This document shows, in pieces, positions 28,656 through 37,852 of a stretch of 64,000 nucleotides of DNA. Origin of the DNA: Mesorhizobium sp. B2-8-5 (GTDB lineage Bacteria; Pseudomonadota; Alphaproteobacteria; Rhizobiales; Rhizobiaceae); NCBI RefSeq assembly GCF_006440675.2, contig NZ_CP083951.1, forward strand, positions 3,877,501-3,941,500, written 5' to 3'. Position 1 is the stretch's first letter. Every line of letters begins with the position of its first letter. Below the pieces are notes generated by a model. The model was given only the letters and a program-made list of their open reading frames with translations, did no database searches and was not told where the DNA came from. Position numbers and translations under genes: made by a program.

Positions 28656-31225
28656 CCCCAGTTTCCGACCGCCGCGACCGTGTTGGCGCCGATCGGCTCG
28701 ACTTCAAAGAAGCTGTCGATCGCCGTCTCGCATGTTCCGGTTGGGCCGGCGGAGAACGTCACCTGCGGGATGATCGTTCCGCCGGCGTTGACGCGGACGA
28801 TGCCTTCGATCTCGATGTCGGTACGGGCGGCCGTCGATGCCGCATTGAGCACGGTCGCCGCGGCCGTTTGCGGGCTCACCATCTGCGGTGTCGCCGGTGT
28901 CGTCGCCGAAGCCGCCGACGCCGTCTTGGCGGTGTAGCCGATTGAGGTGAAGGTGGCAGAGCCGCCAAGACCGAATGCGGTGGTGTGCGACGTCGCGCCG
29001 GTGTTGAGCCCGATTCTCGCGCGGAACCGGTACGCGACTCCGGCCTGCACGGTCAGCGTATCGTTTGCAGCGGCGAAAACGTTCTGCGCCGTCGTGGCTG
29101 AGTTGGAAAGCGCGACAGTTGCGCCCTGAACCGTCGCGATCTGCCTGACCGCGATAGCACCCCGGGAAGCCGCGGCATGGGCGAAATAGAGCGCCTTGCC
29201 GTCATACTCCCATGCACCGGCGGTTACGGTCGTCATGACCACGCCGGCAGCGAACGACGCCGAAGCCTTTCCAGCGGTTCCAGCGGCGATATCGAGCCAG
29301 GCGTTGGCGGCAATCATGCCGATGCCAAGACCGACCGAAGTGACGCGGGTAACCTCGACGCTGTTAATCTTTATAGCGTCGAAGCCGGACACCGCGGCGG
29401 CATTCTTGAAGAAGCCGCCGTTGTAATTGGTAAGAGAGCCGTCGCCGCTATAGTCGAAATCCATGATGCTGGAGCCGGATTGCCAGCGATAGCCGACTGT
29501 GCCGGTATTTAGCCACGCATGGAAGGCCTTGGCTGGAGACACACCAAGAATGCCGGTTCCGACGCTGATCCCGGTCGCGTTTCGGCGGACCAGGACTGAA
29601 TTAGCCACTTCCCCGTCAATACCCCAACCGGTCAGATTGGTGCCGAGCGCCCCACCTGCATAGTATGCGATATTCGGGTTTGAAATCAGGTTGCTGTTTC
29701 CAGCCGAAGAATCGATGAAGGTCGAGCAGACAAAATAGCCACCAGCATAGTTATTGTGCGAGGCTGTCGCCACATCGCACGAAATGGCCGTTGTTACCTC
29801 TTCGATGTTGGTGGCACCCCAGCTGTTTCCGTAACTGTAGCCGCCAGTGTATTTGTGACCGATGACGCTATTGCCGGCGTGGATGGCGCCGCGCCCGCCG
29901 ATCACCTGACGCAACTCGACCGCTGTTCCATAGCCTGGAGCGCCGGGCTGCGCCGGCTTTCCAGAACCGCCGGCATTGGCGACAACATTGAAGTAAGTGC
30001 CGAGGATATGATTGAGGCGCAGCGACACGTTTGCGGCGTTCGCCGAGCCGTTGTTCACCACGACGTCGTCGATGATGCACTGATTCCAGGCATCGGCGAA
30101 ATTGTCTTGGCCGATCTGAAAGCCTACGCCAGCCCGGTTGGTTCGAACGCCGAAATTGTGCATCTTGCCGTAGAATAGTGGGTTGCCATTGGCATGCCAG
30201 TACATCGCCGGCGACGTTGTCGTATCGGTGACGTGAAGGTAATTGTCGTTCGGTCCGCTGACGCCTTCAATGGTGAACCCGGTCAACCGCTTCGGCGAAA
30301 AATCCCAAGTCTGCGCCGTCACGATCTTGAACTTGCCGTCGATGACGCCTTTAAGACTGTGACCAGTGAACATCAGAAGCGCGAACCAGGCTGCACAAGC
30401 CGCCGTATCGTCCGCCGTGTCATCGCCCACGGCATCGAACATCTTCGGGGAGAGATGATTCGCCCGCAGCACCCATGCGCCTATGGAGGCGGCGATTGCA
30501 TTGGCTTTGACGTAGTAGCCGCCGACCGTGTCGGCCGCAACATGGGTCGAGTAATCGCCTAGCTTCCAGTCCCAATAATAGCCATTAAAGAACGCTGCGA
30601 TGACCTTGGTCGTGTCGAGCGCCTTGAGCGCTGCCCGCGTGGCGACCGGAACGACCTTACTGCGCACGATCGGATTGGCCGGATCGCTGGAATCCACCGT
30701 GATGCCATCGCTTGCAACGACCTGATTGACCGCGCCAGGCTCGCCGGACCGGCTGAACGTCAAGAGATAGTCATCGCCGTCGACAAAAGCGCCAGAGCCG
30801 CCAACATAGGACACGGTGACTTTGCGGTAGCCACCGCCGTCAACAATATTGCCTGTGACCCTGAAGACATGGAGCACAGTGTCATCGTTGATGCCGCGCA
30901 CATTCAGAATGCCCCTGACAGAGTTGGTGCTGTCATCCCACGAATCGATAATGGCGCTTACCGTTGTTCCAAGCGCGTCGCTGTTATCGATGTACAAGGC
31001 CGTGACAGAGGCGACCGCGGCATTGTTCATCCTGAACATGCCGGCGCCAGGATCAGCATCCGTCGTGGTCGCGGAGAAAACAAAATCGATCCCCGATCCA
31101 GCCTGCTGGCGCTCGACATAGGCACCCCATAGACGGATCTCCGATTTGCGCGGCTTCCATGGGCCGGATGCCGGAACGCCATCGGTCACAAAGTCGCGCC
31201 AGATCGTCTCGGCAAGATCAACCAT
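28652..31225 (-). CDS. Tail fibre / tailspike-like protein
   Basis: An 857-residue protein, the last tail gene. N-terminal residues (MVDLAETIWRDFVTDGVPASG...WKPRKSEIRLWG) resemble the particle-attachment start of rhizobiophage fibres. The middle (about 270-600) has beta-helix-like, Gly/Asn-rich sequence. The C-terminal part ends in a beta-rich, Thr/Ala-rich region. ATG 31225 with GGAG upstream. It probably binds the cell surface, but no depolymerase active site was identified. Confidence 0.7.
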   Translation of the reverse strand: MVDLAETIWRDFVTDGVPASGPWKPRKSEIRLWGAYVERQQAGSGIDFVFSATTTDADPGAGMFRMNNAAVASVTALYIDNSDALGTTVSAIIDSWDDSTNSVRGILNVRGINDDTVLHVFRVTGNIVDGGGYRKVTVSYVGGSGAFVDGDDYLLTFSRSGEPGAVNQVVASDGITVDSSDPANPIVRSKVVPVATRAALKALDTTKVIAAFFNGYYWDWKLGDYSTHVAADTVGGYYVKANAIAASIGAWVLRANHLSPKMFDAVGDDTADDTAACAAWFALLMFTGHSLKGVIDGKFKIVTAQTWDFSPKRLTGFTIEGVSGPNDNYLHVTDTTTSPAMYWHANGNPLFYGKMHNFGVRTNRAGVGFQIGQDNFADAWNQCIIDDVVVNNGSANAANVSLRLNHILGTYFNVVANAGGSGKPAQPGAPGYGTAVELRQVIGGRGAIHAGNSVIGHKYTGGYSYGNSWGATNIEEVTTAISCDVATASHNNYAGGYFVCSTFIDSSAGNSNLISNPNIAYYAGGALGTNLTGWGIDGEVANSVLVRRNATGISVGTGILGVSPAKAFHAWLNTGTVGYRWQSGSSIMDFDYSGDGSLTNYNGGFFKNAAAVSGFDAIKINSVEVTRVTSVGLGIGMIAANAWLDIAAGTAGKASASFAAGVVMTTVTAGAWEYDGKALYFAHAAASRGAIAVRQIATVQGATVALSNSATTAQNVFAAANDTLTVQAGVAYRFRARIGLNTGATSHTTAFGLGGSATFTSIGYTAKTASAASATTPATPQMVSPQTAAATVLNAASTAARTDIEIEGIVRVNAGGTIIPQVTFSAGPTGTCETAIDSFFEVEPIGANTVAAVGNWG

Positions 31226-31280
31226 GCCAATCTCCAAAAGTATGCGGTTGTCGGATATCGGCCGCCGAAGCGGCAGGGTG

Positions 31281-33209
31281 TCAGGTAACGGTCACGGCGC
31301 CGGTGGCAACGCTGGCCGATTCCACGCCGGAAGCATTGGCGGCCTTGATCCAGTAGTAGTAGGTGCCGGCGGCGAGGCCGCCGTCCTGGTAGGAGTCATT
31401 CGTCGACGGCGGTCCGTATTCGGTGCGCACTAGGACAGCCGTCCCTTCGGTGTTCACCGTGTTGCGGCGGATGTTGGCGGCGACGTAATTGGCGCTGTTC
31501 GGCGATTTCCAGCCGAGGTCGACCGTGCCGGTTCCGCCGGTTTTCGTGACGTTTGTCACCACGCCAGGGGCCGTCGGATCGGCGACCGGGGTGACGAACT
31601 GGCTTGGCGTCCAGGCACCCTCGCGGCCTGTGAGCGTGATGAAGCGGACCTGCGCCTCATATTGAACGCCGTCGGACAAGGCGGTGGTGTTGGCCGTCGT
31701 GGCATCGTCGCTGATCGGCACCACCTGCCAGTCAGTGTCGGAGACCTTCTTGTACTGGCCCTGGATGATCAGCGCATCGGAAGGCGACGCGTCGAAGGCG
31801 AGCACGCCATAGGGCACCTGCTGGCCGCCGACCGTGATGCGGGAGACGCCGAAGGAGAAACCGGTAGGCAGGGGAATTGTCTTGTCGACCGTCGTCTCCT
31901 CCGAGATCGGCGCGGTGCCCTCTTCGGCGGCGGCATTCCAGTCATAGGCCTGCGACGGCATGGACTGCACTTGCAGCGAGACGCCGGTCAGGATCCCGCC
32001 GTCAGCGACGTTGAAGCGGAAATCCTGCACCTCGAACACCTCGTCGATGCCGAACAATGGATAGGTGATGCGCACGAAGCGCTTGCCGAAGGCGGCCATG
32101 GCGCGCAGATTGCATTGGAACACACCAACCCACGACGGATTTGCCCGGTAGGCTTCGAGCTTCATCAATCGGCGCGCCTGGCTGTGCGACGGCGCCATGT
32201 TGAAGGGAACATCCTTCGGGAATTCGCCGCGCAGGGCGACGTCATCCTCATCGATCCACTGATCGGCGTCGGTCGACTGGTAATCGTGAAAGGGCGACGT
32301 GTAGGTGGCGCGAATGATATTGGCCGTGGTCAGGACATCGCGGCCGCGCGCCACCTCCGAAAAACCGGTGATCGCGTCGGCATCGAGTGTGACGACGGGA
32401 TCGGCCCATGTGCCGATGTCGAGGGTCAGGCCACCATCCGGCGTCGGCACGAGCCGGCCGTCGCAAGCCGCCGTCATGCGTGAAAGCACGTCAGCCGGAC
32501 GCTCGTCGAGCTGATAGGAGCCCCAGATGCGGTAGCGCTTTTCCGTGCCCCCCGCCTTGAGCGTCACCGCCTCGTTGCAGCGGCTGTAAGCGGCGAGCCA
32601 GCCGGCGGAAGCGAGTGGCGTGTCGATGATGTTTTGCGGCAATCTCATGCCATCGGCATGCAAGATGTAATCGCGGATGACATCGGCGGCGTTTTCCGAC
32701 CAGATCGACGTGTTTGTGCCAAGGCTGTAGACGATCGAACCGCGCGCCACCACGCGATAAAGCGTGTTGGTCAGATTGGGGAACAGCTTCGTCACCTTAT
32801 CCGATGGCGTCGCCAATTGCCTGGTGAAGAGCGACGAGACCCCGTCGCCGCGATGGTTGACGTCCCATTCCGGGAACACGGCGGTGAGCTCGCCGTAAGA
32901 GGTTTCGGTTGGCAGGCCGAGCCTCGACCTGATGCGGACCTTGTATTTGTCGCTGTAGTGATAGGGGTCTTCCTGGACCCGCCCGTTGTCGTCCAGGGTG
33001 ACCAGACTGTCATCGACCCAGTATTCCTCGATCGCATCGAGTTGTCCGGTGCCGAGTGCGATGACCTTGTAGAGATCGCCATCCTTGCTTTCGACGAATG
33101 ACCACGGACCGGACGCCTTCACGCGGCCATAGTGCCGCACGCGCGGCGCGACCGGATTCTTGACCGAGGTCTGCACGTCCTGCGGCTTCGGCGGATCCGG
33201 CCGGAACAA
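31281..33209 (-). CDS. Tail tip / host-specificity (J-like) protein with fibronectin-III domain, N-terminally truncated
   Basis: A 642-residue J-like protein. It contains the FRPDPPKPQDVQ start region, a central tail-tip domain, and a C-terminal FnIII domain (VTKTGGTGTVDLGWKSP to YYYWIKAANASG). In frame upstream the codons read RSYLASSLFRPDP with no start, and further upstream is tape-measure sequence in another frame. The normal initiator and first residues are thus lost. The only start is the TTG at 33209 with no good RBS. It is likely poorly or not expressed. Confidence 0.75.
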   Translation of the reverse strand: MFRPDPPKPQDVQTSVKNPVAPRVRHYGRVKASGPWSFVESKDGDLYKVIALGTGQLDAIEEYWVDDSLVTLDDNGRVQEDPYHYSDKYKVRIRSRLGLPTETSYGELTAVFPEWDVNHRGDGVSSLFTRQLATPSDKVTKLFPNLTNTLYRVVARGSIVYSLGTNTSIWSENAADVIRDYILHADGMRLPQNIIDTPLASAGWLAAYSRCNEAVTLKAGGTEKRYRIWGSYQLDERPADVLSRMTAACDGRLVPTPDGGLTLDIGTWADPVVTLDADAITGFSEVARGRDVLTTANIIRATYTSPFHDYQSTDADQWIDEDDVALRGEFPKDVPFNMAPSHSQARRLMKLEAYRANPSWVGVFQCNLRAMAAFGKRFVRITYPLFGIDEVFEVQDFRFNVADGGILTGVSLQVQSMPSQAYDWNAAAEEGTAPISEETTVDKTIPLPTGFSFGVSRITVGGQQVPYGVLAFDASPSDALIIQGQYKKVSDTDWQVVPISDDATTANTTALSDGVQYEAQVRFITLTGREGAWTPSQFVTPVADPTAPGVVTNVTKTGGTGTVDLGWKSPNSANYVAANIRRNTVNTEGTAVLVRTEYGPPSTNDSYQDGGLAAGTYYYWIKAANASGVESASVATGAVTVT

Positions 33210-33214
33210 CGAGC

Positions 33215-35444
33215 TGGCGAGGTAACTTCGCCAGGCTGCAGGCCGCCGGCGACGCCACCGCCATGCATCCGGCGCGCGCCGGCGAAGGTGGATGCCGCCA
33301 CGGCGCGACCGTGGCCGTAGCCGTCGACGCCGGCGACACCGCCGGAATGGAGGATGCCAGGGATAAGCAAGCCGCCGAGCAGGCCGCCACCGCCGCCGCC
33401 GAAAAGACCGCTGAACAAGCCACCGCCCGCCGACGGGAACAGCGCGTTCAGCGCCATGTCTTCCAGCTTGTCGGCGATCTTGTTCAGAACATTGGCGAAG
33501 ATCTCGCCGGCATCCTTGCCCGCGCGCAGATCGTCGATGATCCCGCCGAGCACGCCGCGGCCGAAGTCGTTGAGCTCGCGTTGCTGATCGAGGATCTTCT
33601 GCTGGCTGGCCTTGAATTGATCGGCGCTGGACGATGCCTTGGCGTAGTTGCCGGCGAGCTCGTCGATCTTGGCGGCCAGTTCCGGCGTGACCTCGACGCC
33701 GGCTTTCGCCGCGTCGTTGAGCAGTTGCTGCTTGATCTTGGCCTTGTCGAGCGCGAAGCCATAATCGTTGACCAGCGGATTGAGCCCGGCCTGCGCCTGC
33801 GCCTCGGCGTTGAGCAGGTCGATGCGGCGCTGGATGTCCTCCATGCTGCCTTGAAAAATGTCGCTCGGCGTCTTTGCCGAACTGGTGCTGGCGCCGGCGC
33901 GGCGTTGCGCGTATGCGATGGCATCGTCGACCGTCCGTCCGCCTCCGAGAATGGTCGGGTTGGCCTTGATGGACGCCGGCGAGATCAGCCCGGCAAGCGG
34001 CGTGCCCGGCGCCGCATTGAGCACCTTCGCGGCGTCGCCGGCGCCGAGGAAGTGCGCCAGCTGCAACGCCGCCTCGTCGACATGCACGCCGGCATCCTGC
34101 AGCACCTTGGCGTTCTCGGCGGCATATTTGCGGATGAGGTCATAGGAGACATCGGCATTGTCGCGCAGCGCCAGGATGGCGTCACGGGACATGCTGTCCG
34201 CCTGCTGCGGATAGTATTTCTTGAACAGGTTGAGCCAGGTCGATTCGATGAACTGACCGACGCCGGACGCGCTCGAATTTGGATTGTCGCCACGGCCTTC
34301 GGCGCGATCGACACGCCGGACAAAGGCATCGATCGCCGAATTGAGGCTGTTGATCGACTGGCCAACATCCTCGGACGACGGACGCTGGTCCGGGGTCGGA
34401 GCCGTGGTCGGAAGGTGGATGCCTTGCGGATTGACAAACGCGCCTGGCGGCCCGTTGAAGCCGCGAAATCGTTCAGCGTTCAGCGCCTCATCCTGCGCCT
34501 TGCGCGCCTCGTCAGCCTGCTTGGCGACCGCGGCGAAGCCATCCGCGATGTCGTGGACCCGGCACGCCGCGATTGAAATAAGCGGTCGAAAGCGCCTCGA
34601 GGAGCGCCTTGTTCTCTTTCGTCGAATCCTTGCCGTCCTCCACCGCCTTCTGCAGCGCAGTGAACGCGCGCTGGACCGCAACGATCTCTTCGTTGGGCGC
34701 GCCGGCCAGCCGCAGTTGGCTCACCAGGTCGGCGATATCGACGGTCAGCGCCTTGACGGTTTCTCGCGCTTCCTTGAACTGCTCGTCGATCGTCAGCTGT
34801 GTGGCCTGCCGGATATCGCCTTCCTCGAGCGCGCGCTTGCGCTCGTCGGCATAGGCTTTGACGGCGGGCAGGGCGTCGCCCCATTTCTGTGCGACCCTGT
34901 CGAGCAGCTCGGCCTCTTGCTTCAGTGTCTCGGCGCTCTTGTCGCCGCCGCTCACAACCTCGGAAAAATACTCGACCGCATAGCCGACCAGGGCGATGGT
35001 CGCGATGGTGGCGAGCGACACCGGGTTGATCAGCGAGGTGACGGCGCCGCCCAGCGCCTTGACCGCGCCGGCGGCACCAGCCTGCCCGATCACCTGGTTG
35101 ATCTGAGTGCCCTGCTGCAGCGCGATCGTGAGCGGAGACGCGCCACCCTTCAGCTGCACGGCGATATCCTGCAGCTGCGCGCCAAGATTGGCCGTCTGGA
35201 AAGACGAGGCCTTCATGGCGGTCTGGATGTCCTTGGCGCCGCCCTGGATGACCCGGAACGACTGCCTGGCGCGCGTCGCAGTGTTATCGAAGGCGCCGGC
35301 CGTGCGGTTGCCGAGATCGTCGAACTGCTGCTGGATGGCAGTCGTCGTCGCGCGCGTGTCGCCGGTCAGCCGCTGCAGCGCGCGCTGTATCTGCTTGGTG
35401 TCGGCAGAGATCGACAGGATCAGGTCTTCGGTGTCGCCGGCCAT
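33215..35444 (-). pseudogene. Tape-measure protein, frameshifted and 3'-truncated
   Basis: ATG 35444 (MAGDTEDLILSISADTKQIQRALQRL) opens a 310-codon frame that shifts near 34550-34565. There ALSTAYFNRGVPG is followed out of frame, and the sequence resumes as VHDIADGFAAVAKQADEARKAQ in the neighbouring frame. The second part carries a lysozyme-like domain (RAEGRGDNPNSSASGVGQFIESTWLNLF) and the Gly-rich end (GGGLFSGLFGGG, HSGGVAG). After GGLQPGEV it joins J-like DNA in the wrong frame. It normally sets tail length; as read here it is broken twice. Confidence 0.85.
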
Positions 35445-35450
35445 GAATCT

Positions 35451-36013
35451 TTATTCCCTGATCCAGTCCCAGAGTTCGTCGACTTCCTTGGAGGTGAGCG
35501 CCTTGTCCCCGTCCGGATCATTGGCCTTCTGGTAGCCTTCGAGCGCGGCGAGGTACTGCCACATGCTCATTCGCCGGACCTGCTGGGGAGAGAAGCCGAG
35601 GACGGCACCGTTGCCGTAGATGGCTCCGAACCGGAACTTTCCGTTGGGGGTTTCGTCGGATCGCTCTGACCCGGAGCCTCTGATTTTTTTCCGACTTCCT
35701 CCTCCGGCGCGCCGGCGACGGCGGCGCCAAGGACGAGCTGCGCCAGCACGAGATTTTCCAGCGGCGGCCGGTCCTGCACATAGGCGCGGACCAGCTTCAG
35801 CGCCTTGACCGGCTCCAGACCGCCGCCGATCAGGCCAAGGCGAATGACGTGGGAGATGTCGCCCATGCGCCAGCGGCCGGACACCAGCCGGTCGAGCACC
35901 ACATAGGGGCCGGCATCGCAGGCCTCCTGCAGCTGTTCCAGCTCGCCCCAGCCCATCCGGAAGACATAGTCGTCATCCGCGAAGGTCTGCGTCGTCGAAG
36001 CGTCTCGGCTCAC
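35451..36013 (-). CDS. Tail assembly chaperone GT fusion made by -1 frameshift
   Basis: Product of slippage at 35684-35690: the first about 110 residues come from the frame of the short chaperone (GTG 36013). After A AAA AAA the ribosome would move to the -1 frame and read IRGSGSERSDETPNGKFRFGAIYGNGAVLGFSPQQVRRMSMWQYLAALEGY to a TAA at 35451. The second frame has no ATG, GTG or TTG between the slip site and the family-like sequence, and none for about 75 bp upstream. It matches the lambda G/GT layout between tail tube and tape measure. Confidence 0.75.
35567..36013 (-). CDS. Tail assembly chaperone, short form (G-like, GTA_gp10-like)
   Basis: A 148-residue protein starting at GTG 36013, which overlaps the tail-tube stop (GTGA). 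The region MGWGELEQLQEACDAGPYVVLDRLVSGRWRMGDISHVIRLGLIGGG matches the small tail protein of gene-transfer-agent and rhizobial siphophage clusters (GTA_gp10-like). A charged, Ser/Pro-rich tail follows, within which lies the slippery run. Produced by ribosomes that do not shift. Confidence 0.8.
   Translation of the reverse strand: MSRDASTTQTFADDDYVFRMGWGELEQLQEACDAGPYVVLDRLVSGRWRMGDISHVIRLGLIGGGLEPVKALKLVRAYVQDRPPLENLVLAQLVLGAAVAGAPEEEVGKKSEAPGQSDPTKPPTESSGSEPSTATVPSSASLPSRSGE
35684..35690 (-). promoter_or_regulatory. -1 ribosomal frameshift slippery heptamer
   Basis: On the minus strand the zero frame reads GTC GGA AAA AAA TCA, so A AAA AAA fits the X XXY YYZ rule for -1 slippage. Seven consecutive A occur exactly where the two chaperone frames must join. 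No strong downstream pseudoknot was worked out. Confidence 0.7.
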
Positions 36014-36447
36014 GAAACGACCCGGGTCATGACACCGTCGGATTGCAGCGAGACGTTCGCGGTGGCGCGCTGCGCGTTCGGCGCGGTGGCGGCAAAGGTC
36101 TCGACATGCATCGACCCGGTCCAGGTGATCGTTTTCGCCGGGAACTCCCAAATGACCTTCACATGGACGGAATCGACGCTTTCCCAGGCATTGAGCCAGG
36201 TCTCGACCGATTCCGCGGCGAGCACGCCTTCGCCGCTGATCGACATCGACAGCGAGGTCGCGTCGCGGCCAAGCCAGTCGACGGCATCGGGATCGTCGCA
36301 GTCCGGCAACTGGAATTCGTTGAGCGCCTTGGTCAGCGTCATCGAGCGGGAGGTGAAGCCGCAGGGAACGGCAAAATTTTCCGGGGTCGCGCCGTCGCCG
36401 AGCATGACCTTGACCTTGCCGCCCTTGATTGTCGTGGGGGATGCCAT
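36010..36447 (-). CDS. Tail tube (major tail) protein
   Basis: A 145-residue protein (MASPTTIKGGKVKVMLGDGATPENFAVPCGFTSR...) of the GTA-type/HK97-like tail tube group, with the typical FTSRSMTLTKALNEFQLPDCDDPDA segment. ATG 36447 with GGAG upstream; the longer frame is not family-like. It lies upstream of the chaperone pair, as in other siphoviruses. Confidence 0.8.
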   Translation of the reverse strand: MASPTTIKGGKVKVMLGDGATPENFAVPCGFTSRSMTLTKALNEFQLPDCDDPDAVDWLGRDATSLSMSISGEGVLAAESVETWLNAWESVDSVHVKVIWEFPAKTITWTGSMHVETFAATAPNAQRATANVSLQSDGVMTRVVS

Positions 36448-36525
36448 CGCATTTTCTCCATGTCGTTTGAACGGCGCGGCGGATGCCGGCAGGCGCGCCA
36501 CCTGCTGTGAAAAATCAGGCCTAAT

Positions 36526-36930
36526 TCACGGCTGTTCCGCGAAGGCCTCGAAGCTCATGCGAGCCCGGTTGGTCAGCCCATCCGGGTCACGGGAAAAGAT
36601 GGTCTGCCGGTGCTGAAGGTAGACCAGGGCGTTTTCTGTCAGGGCCAATTCCGGCTCGAGGATGCCAACGCGCACGGCGTCGCTGATCTTTTCCGCTTCG
36701 GGAAAGCCGACCGCGCGCGACCAGACGTTGATGTCGAAGGTGATGTTGAAGCCCTTGATGCAATCGACATCGTCAGACAGCTCGACCATCGGGCCGACCG
36801 TCACATAGGGAAAGATCGGGTTGGCCGGCACGGTGTCGTAAACCCGCTGACCGATGAACGATGCCACCCCGGCCACGGCTTTCAGCCGCGCCACGATCGC
36901 GCCCTGCAATTCCAGGCTTGGCGAGGTCAT
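36526..36930 (-). CDS. DUF3168 tail completion protein
   Basis: A 134-residue protein (MTSPSLELQGAIVARLKAV...) with the DUF3168 pattern: VYDTVPANPIFPYVTVG and the TFDINVWSRA strand. Family members terminate the tail at the head-proximal end. It begins directly after the gp10-like stop. Confidence 0.85.
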   Translation of the reverse strand: MTSPSLELQGAIVARLKAVAGVASFIGQRVYDTVPANPIFPYVTVGPMVELSDDVDCIKGFNITFDINVWSRAVGFPEAEKISDAVRVGILEPELALTENALVYLQHRQTIFSRDPDGLTNRARMSFEAFAEQP

Positions 36931-37344
36931 CTAACCCTTCTTGGCCTTGCGCACGGCCTTGTTGACCGCGCCGGCAATGCGGCGCCGAAGCGCCTTGCGG
37001 TAGGCGCGATAGGTCGGAAAGATGTGCGGGCGCGCCGCCATCTTGACCGTGCCGAATTCGAGGAACCGCCAGATGAATTCGCCGAAGATGCCGGTCGCGT
37101 TCGGATCCTTCGTCCTGCCCGGCAGGCCGATCGCGCGCTTGTCGCGGTGATTGGCGATCTTGTCGCCGATCAGGCTGTCAGCGTATTCGCCAGTGTCGCG
37201 CGGCGCGCGCGGCCGTATCCTGTTGGCGAGTTCCTTCGCACCTTCCAGCTGTTCGACGGCGACCTCCTTTTCCACATTCGGAAGAAGCTGGTTGAGCCGG
37301 CGATAGAGCGCCTCGCGCCCCTGCCATTTCACCTGCGGTCTCAT
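36931..37344 (-). CDS. HK97 gp10-like neck / tail-joining protein
   Basis: A 137-residue basic protein. It shows the HK97-gp10 family signature: VKWQGREALYRRL, RAPRDTGEYADSL and FLEFGTVKMAARPHIFPTYRAYR. ATG 37344 overlaps the stop of the preceding gene (ATGA). Usually involved in head-tail joining. Confidence 0.85.
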   Translation of the reverse strand: MRPQVKWQGREALYRRLNQLLPNVEKEVAVEQLEGAKELANRIRPRAPRDTGEYADSLIGDKIANHRDKRAIGLPGRTKDPNATGIFGEFIWRFLEFGTVKMAARPHIFPTYRAYRKALRRRIAGAVNKAVRKAKKG

Positions 37345-37688
37345 GCCGCCACGCCCGATTGCACGGTGAGATAGACCCAGGCCGGATCGGTGATGATGTC
37401 GACGGCGATGACCGCGTAGACCGTGCCGGCCCTGACATCGCGCATGCGCCAATCGGTCGTAAGCCGGCGCGACTGCGAGGAAGAGCGGACATAGACTCCG
37501 AAGGTGTTGCGGCCTTCGAGCCGCGCCGCCATGACAGCCTCCGAGCCACCCCGGCTGCGGAATTCGGCGCGGCACTGGAAGCGCTCCTCGAAGTCACCGG
37601 CGACAGTGTTGCCGTATCCGTCGTCGATCTCGGACCGCGCATCGAATGCGACGCGCTCGCGCAATGAGCCGGCGTTAGGCTTCGGCAT
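37341..37688 (-). CDS. Head closure / head-tail adaptor protein
   Basis: A 115-residue protein of the phage head-tail adaptor group (gp16/SPP1-like): AGSLRERVAFDARSEIDDGYGNTVAGDFEERFQCRAEF and RDVRAGTVYAVIAVD. It overlaps the small gene upstream (14 bp) and the gp10-like gene downstream (4 bp). Confidence 0.82.
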   Translation of the reverse strand: MPKPNAGSLRERVAFDARSEIDDGYGNTVAGDFEERFQCRAEFRSRGGSEAVMAARLEGRNTFGVYVRSSSQSRRLTTDWRMRDVRAGTVYAVIAVDIITDPAWVYLTVQSGVAA

Positions 37689-37851
37689 CGTCGGCGTCCT
37701 TGCGCGGCTTGGAGCATTTCACCGCTTTTTCGGCTGAAAGCGCCGCCGCCGCGCAGGCGCGCGTGACGTTCTGCTCCATCCCTCCCTTGTAGGCGATGAT
37801 GGATTGCGGCGTCGGCTTCCAGTCGAAGTCGGCGGTGAAGCGCACCCACAT
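37675..37851 (-). CDS. Small conserved-looking structural-region protein
   Basis: A 58-residue frame (ATG 37851, TAA 37677-37675): MWVRFTADFDWKPTPQSIIAY then KGGMEQNVTRACAAAALSAEKAVKC. It lies in the otherwise unexplained gap between the decoration-like gene and the head-closure gene, overlapping the latter by 14 bp. Function unknown, possibly a connector accessory. Confidence 0.65.
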   Translation of the reverse strand: MWVRFTADFDWKPTPQSIIAYKGGMEQNVTRACAAAALSAEKAVKCSKPRKDADDAEA

Positions 37852-37852
37852 G

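Noticed and set aside
34540..34580. A programmed frameshift in the tape-measure gene.
   Set aside because: There is no slippery heptamer at the junction, and programmed shifting is not expected in tape-measure genes; a mutation or sequence error is simpler.
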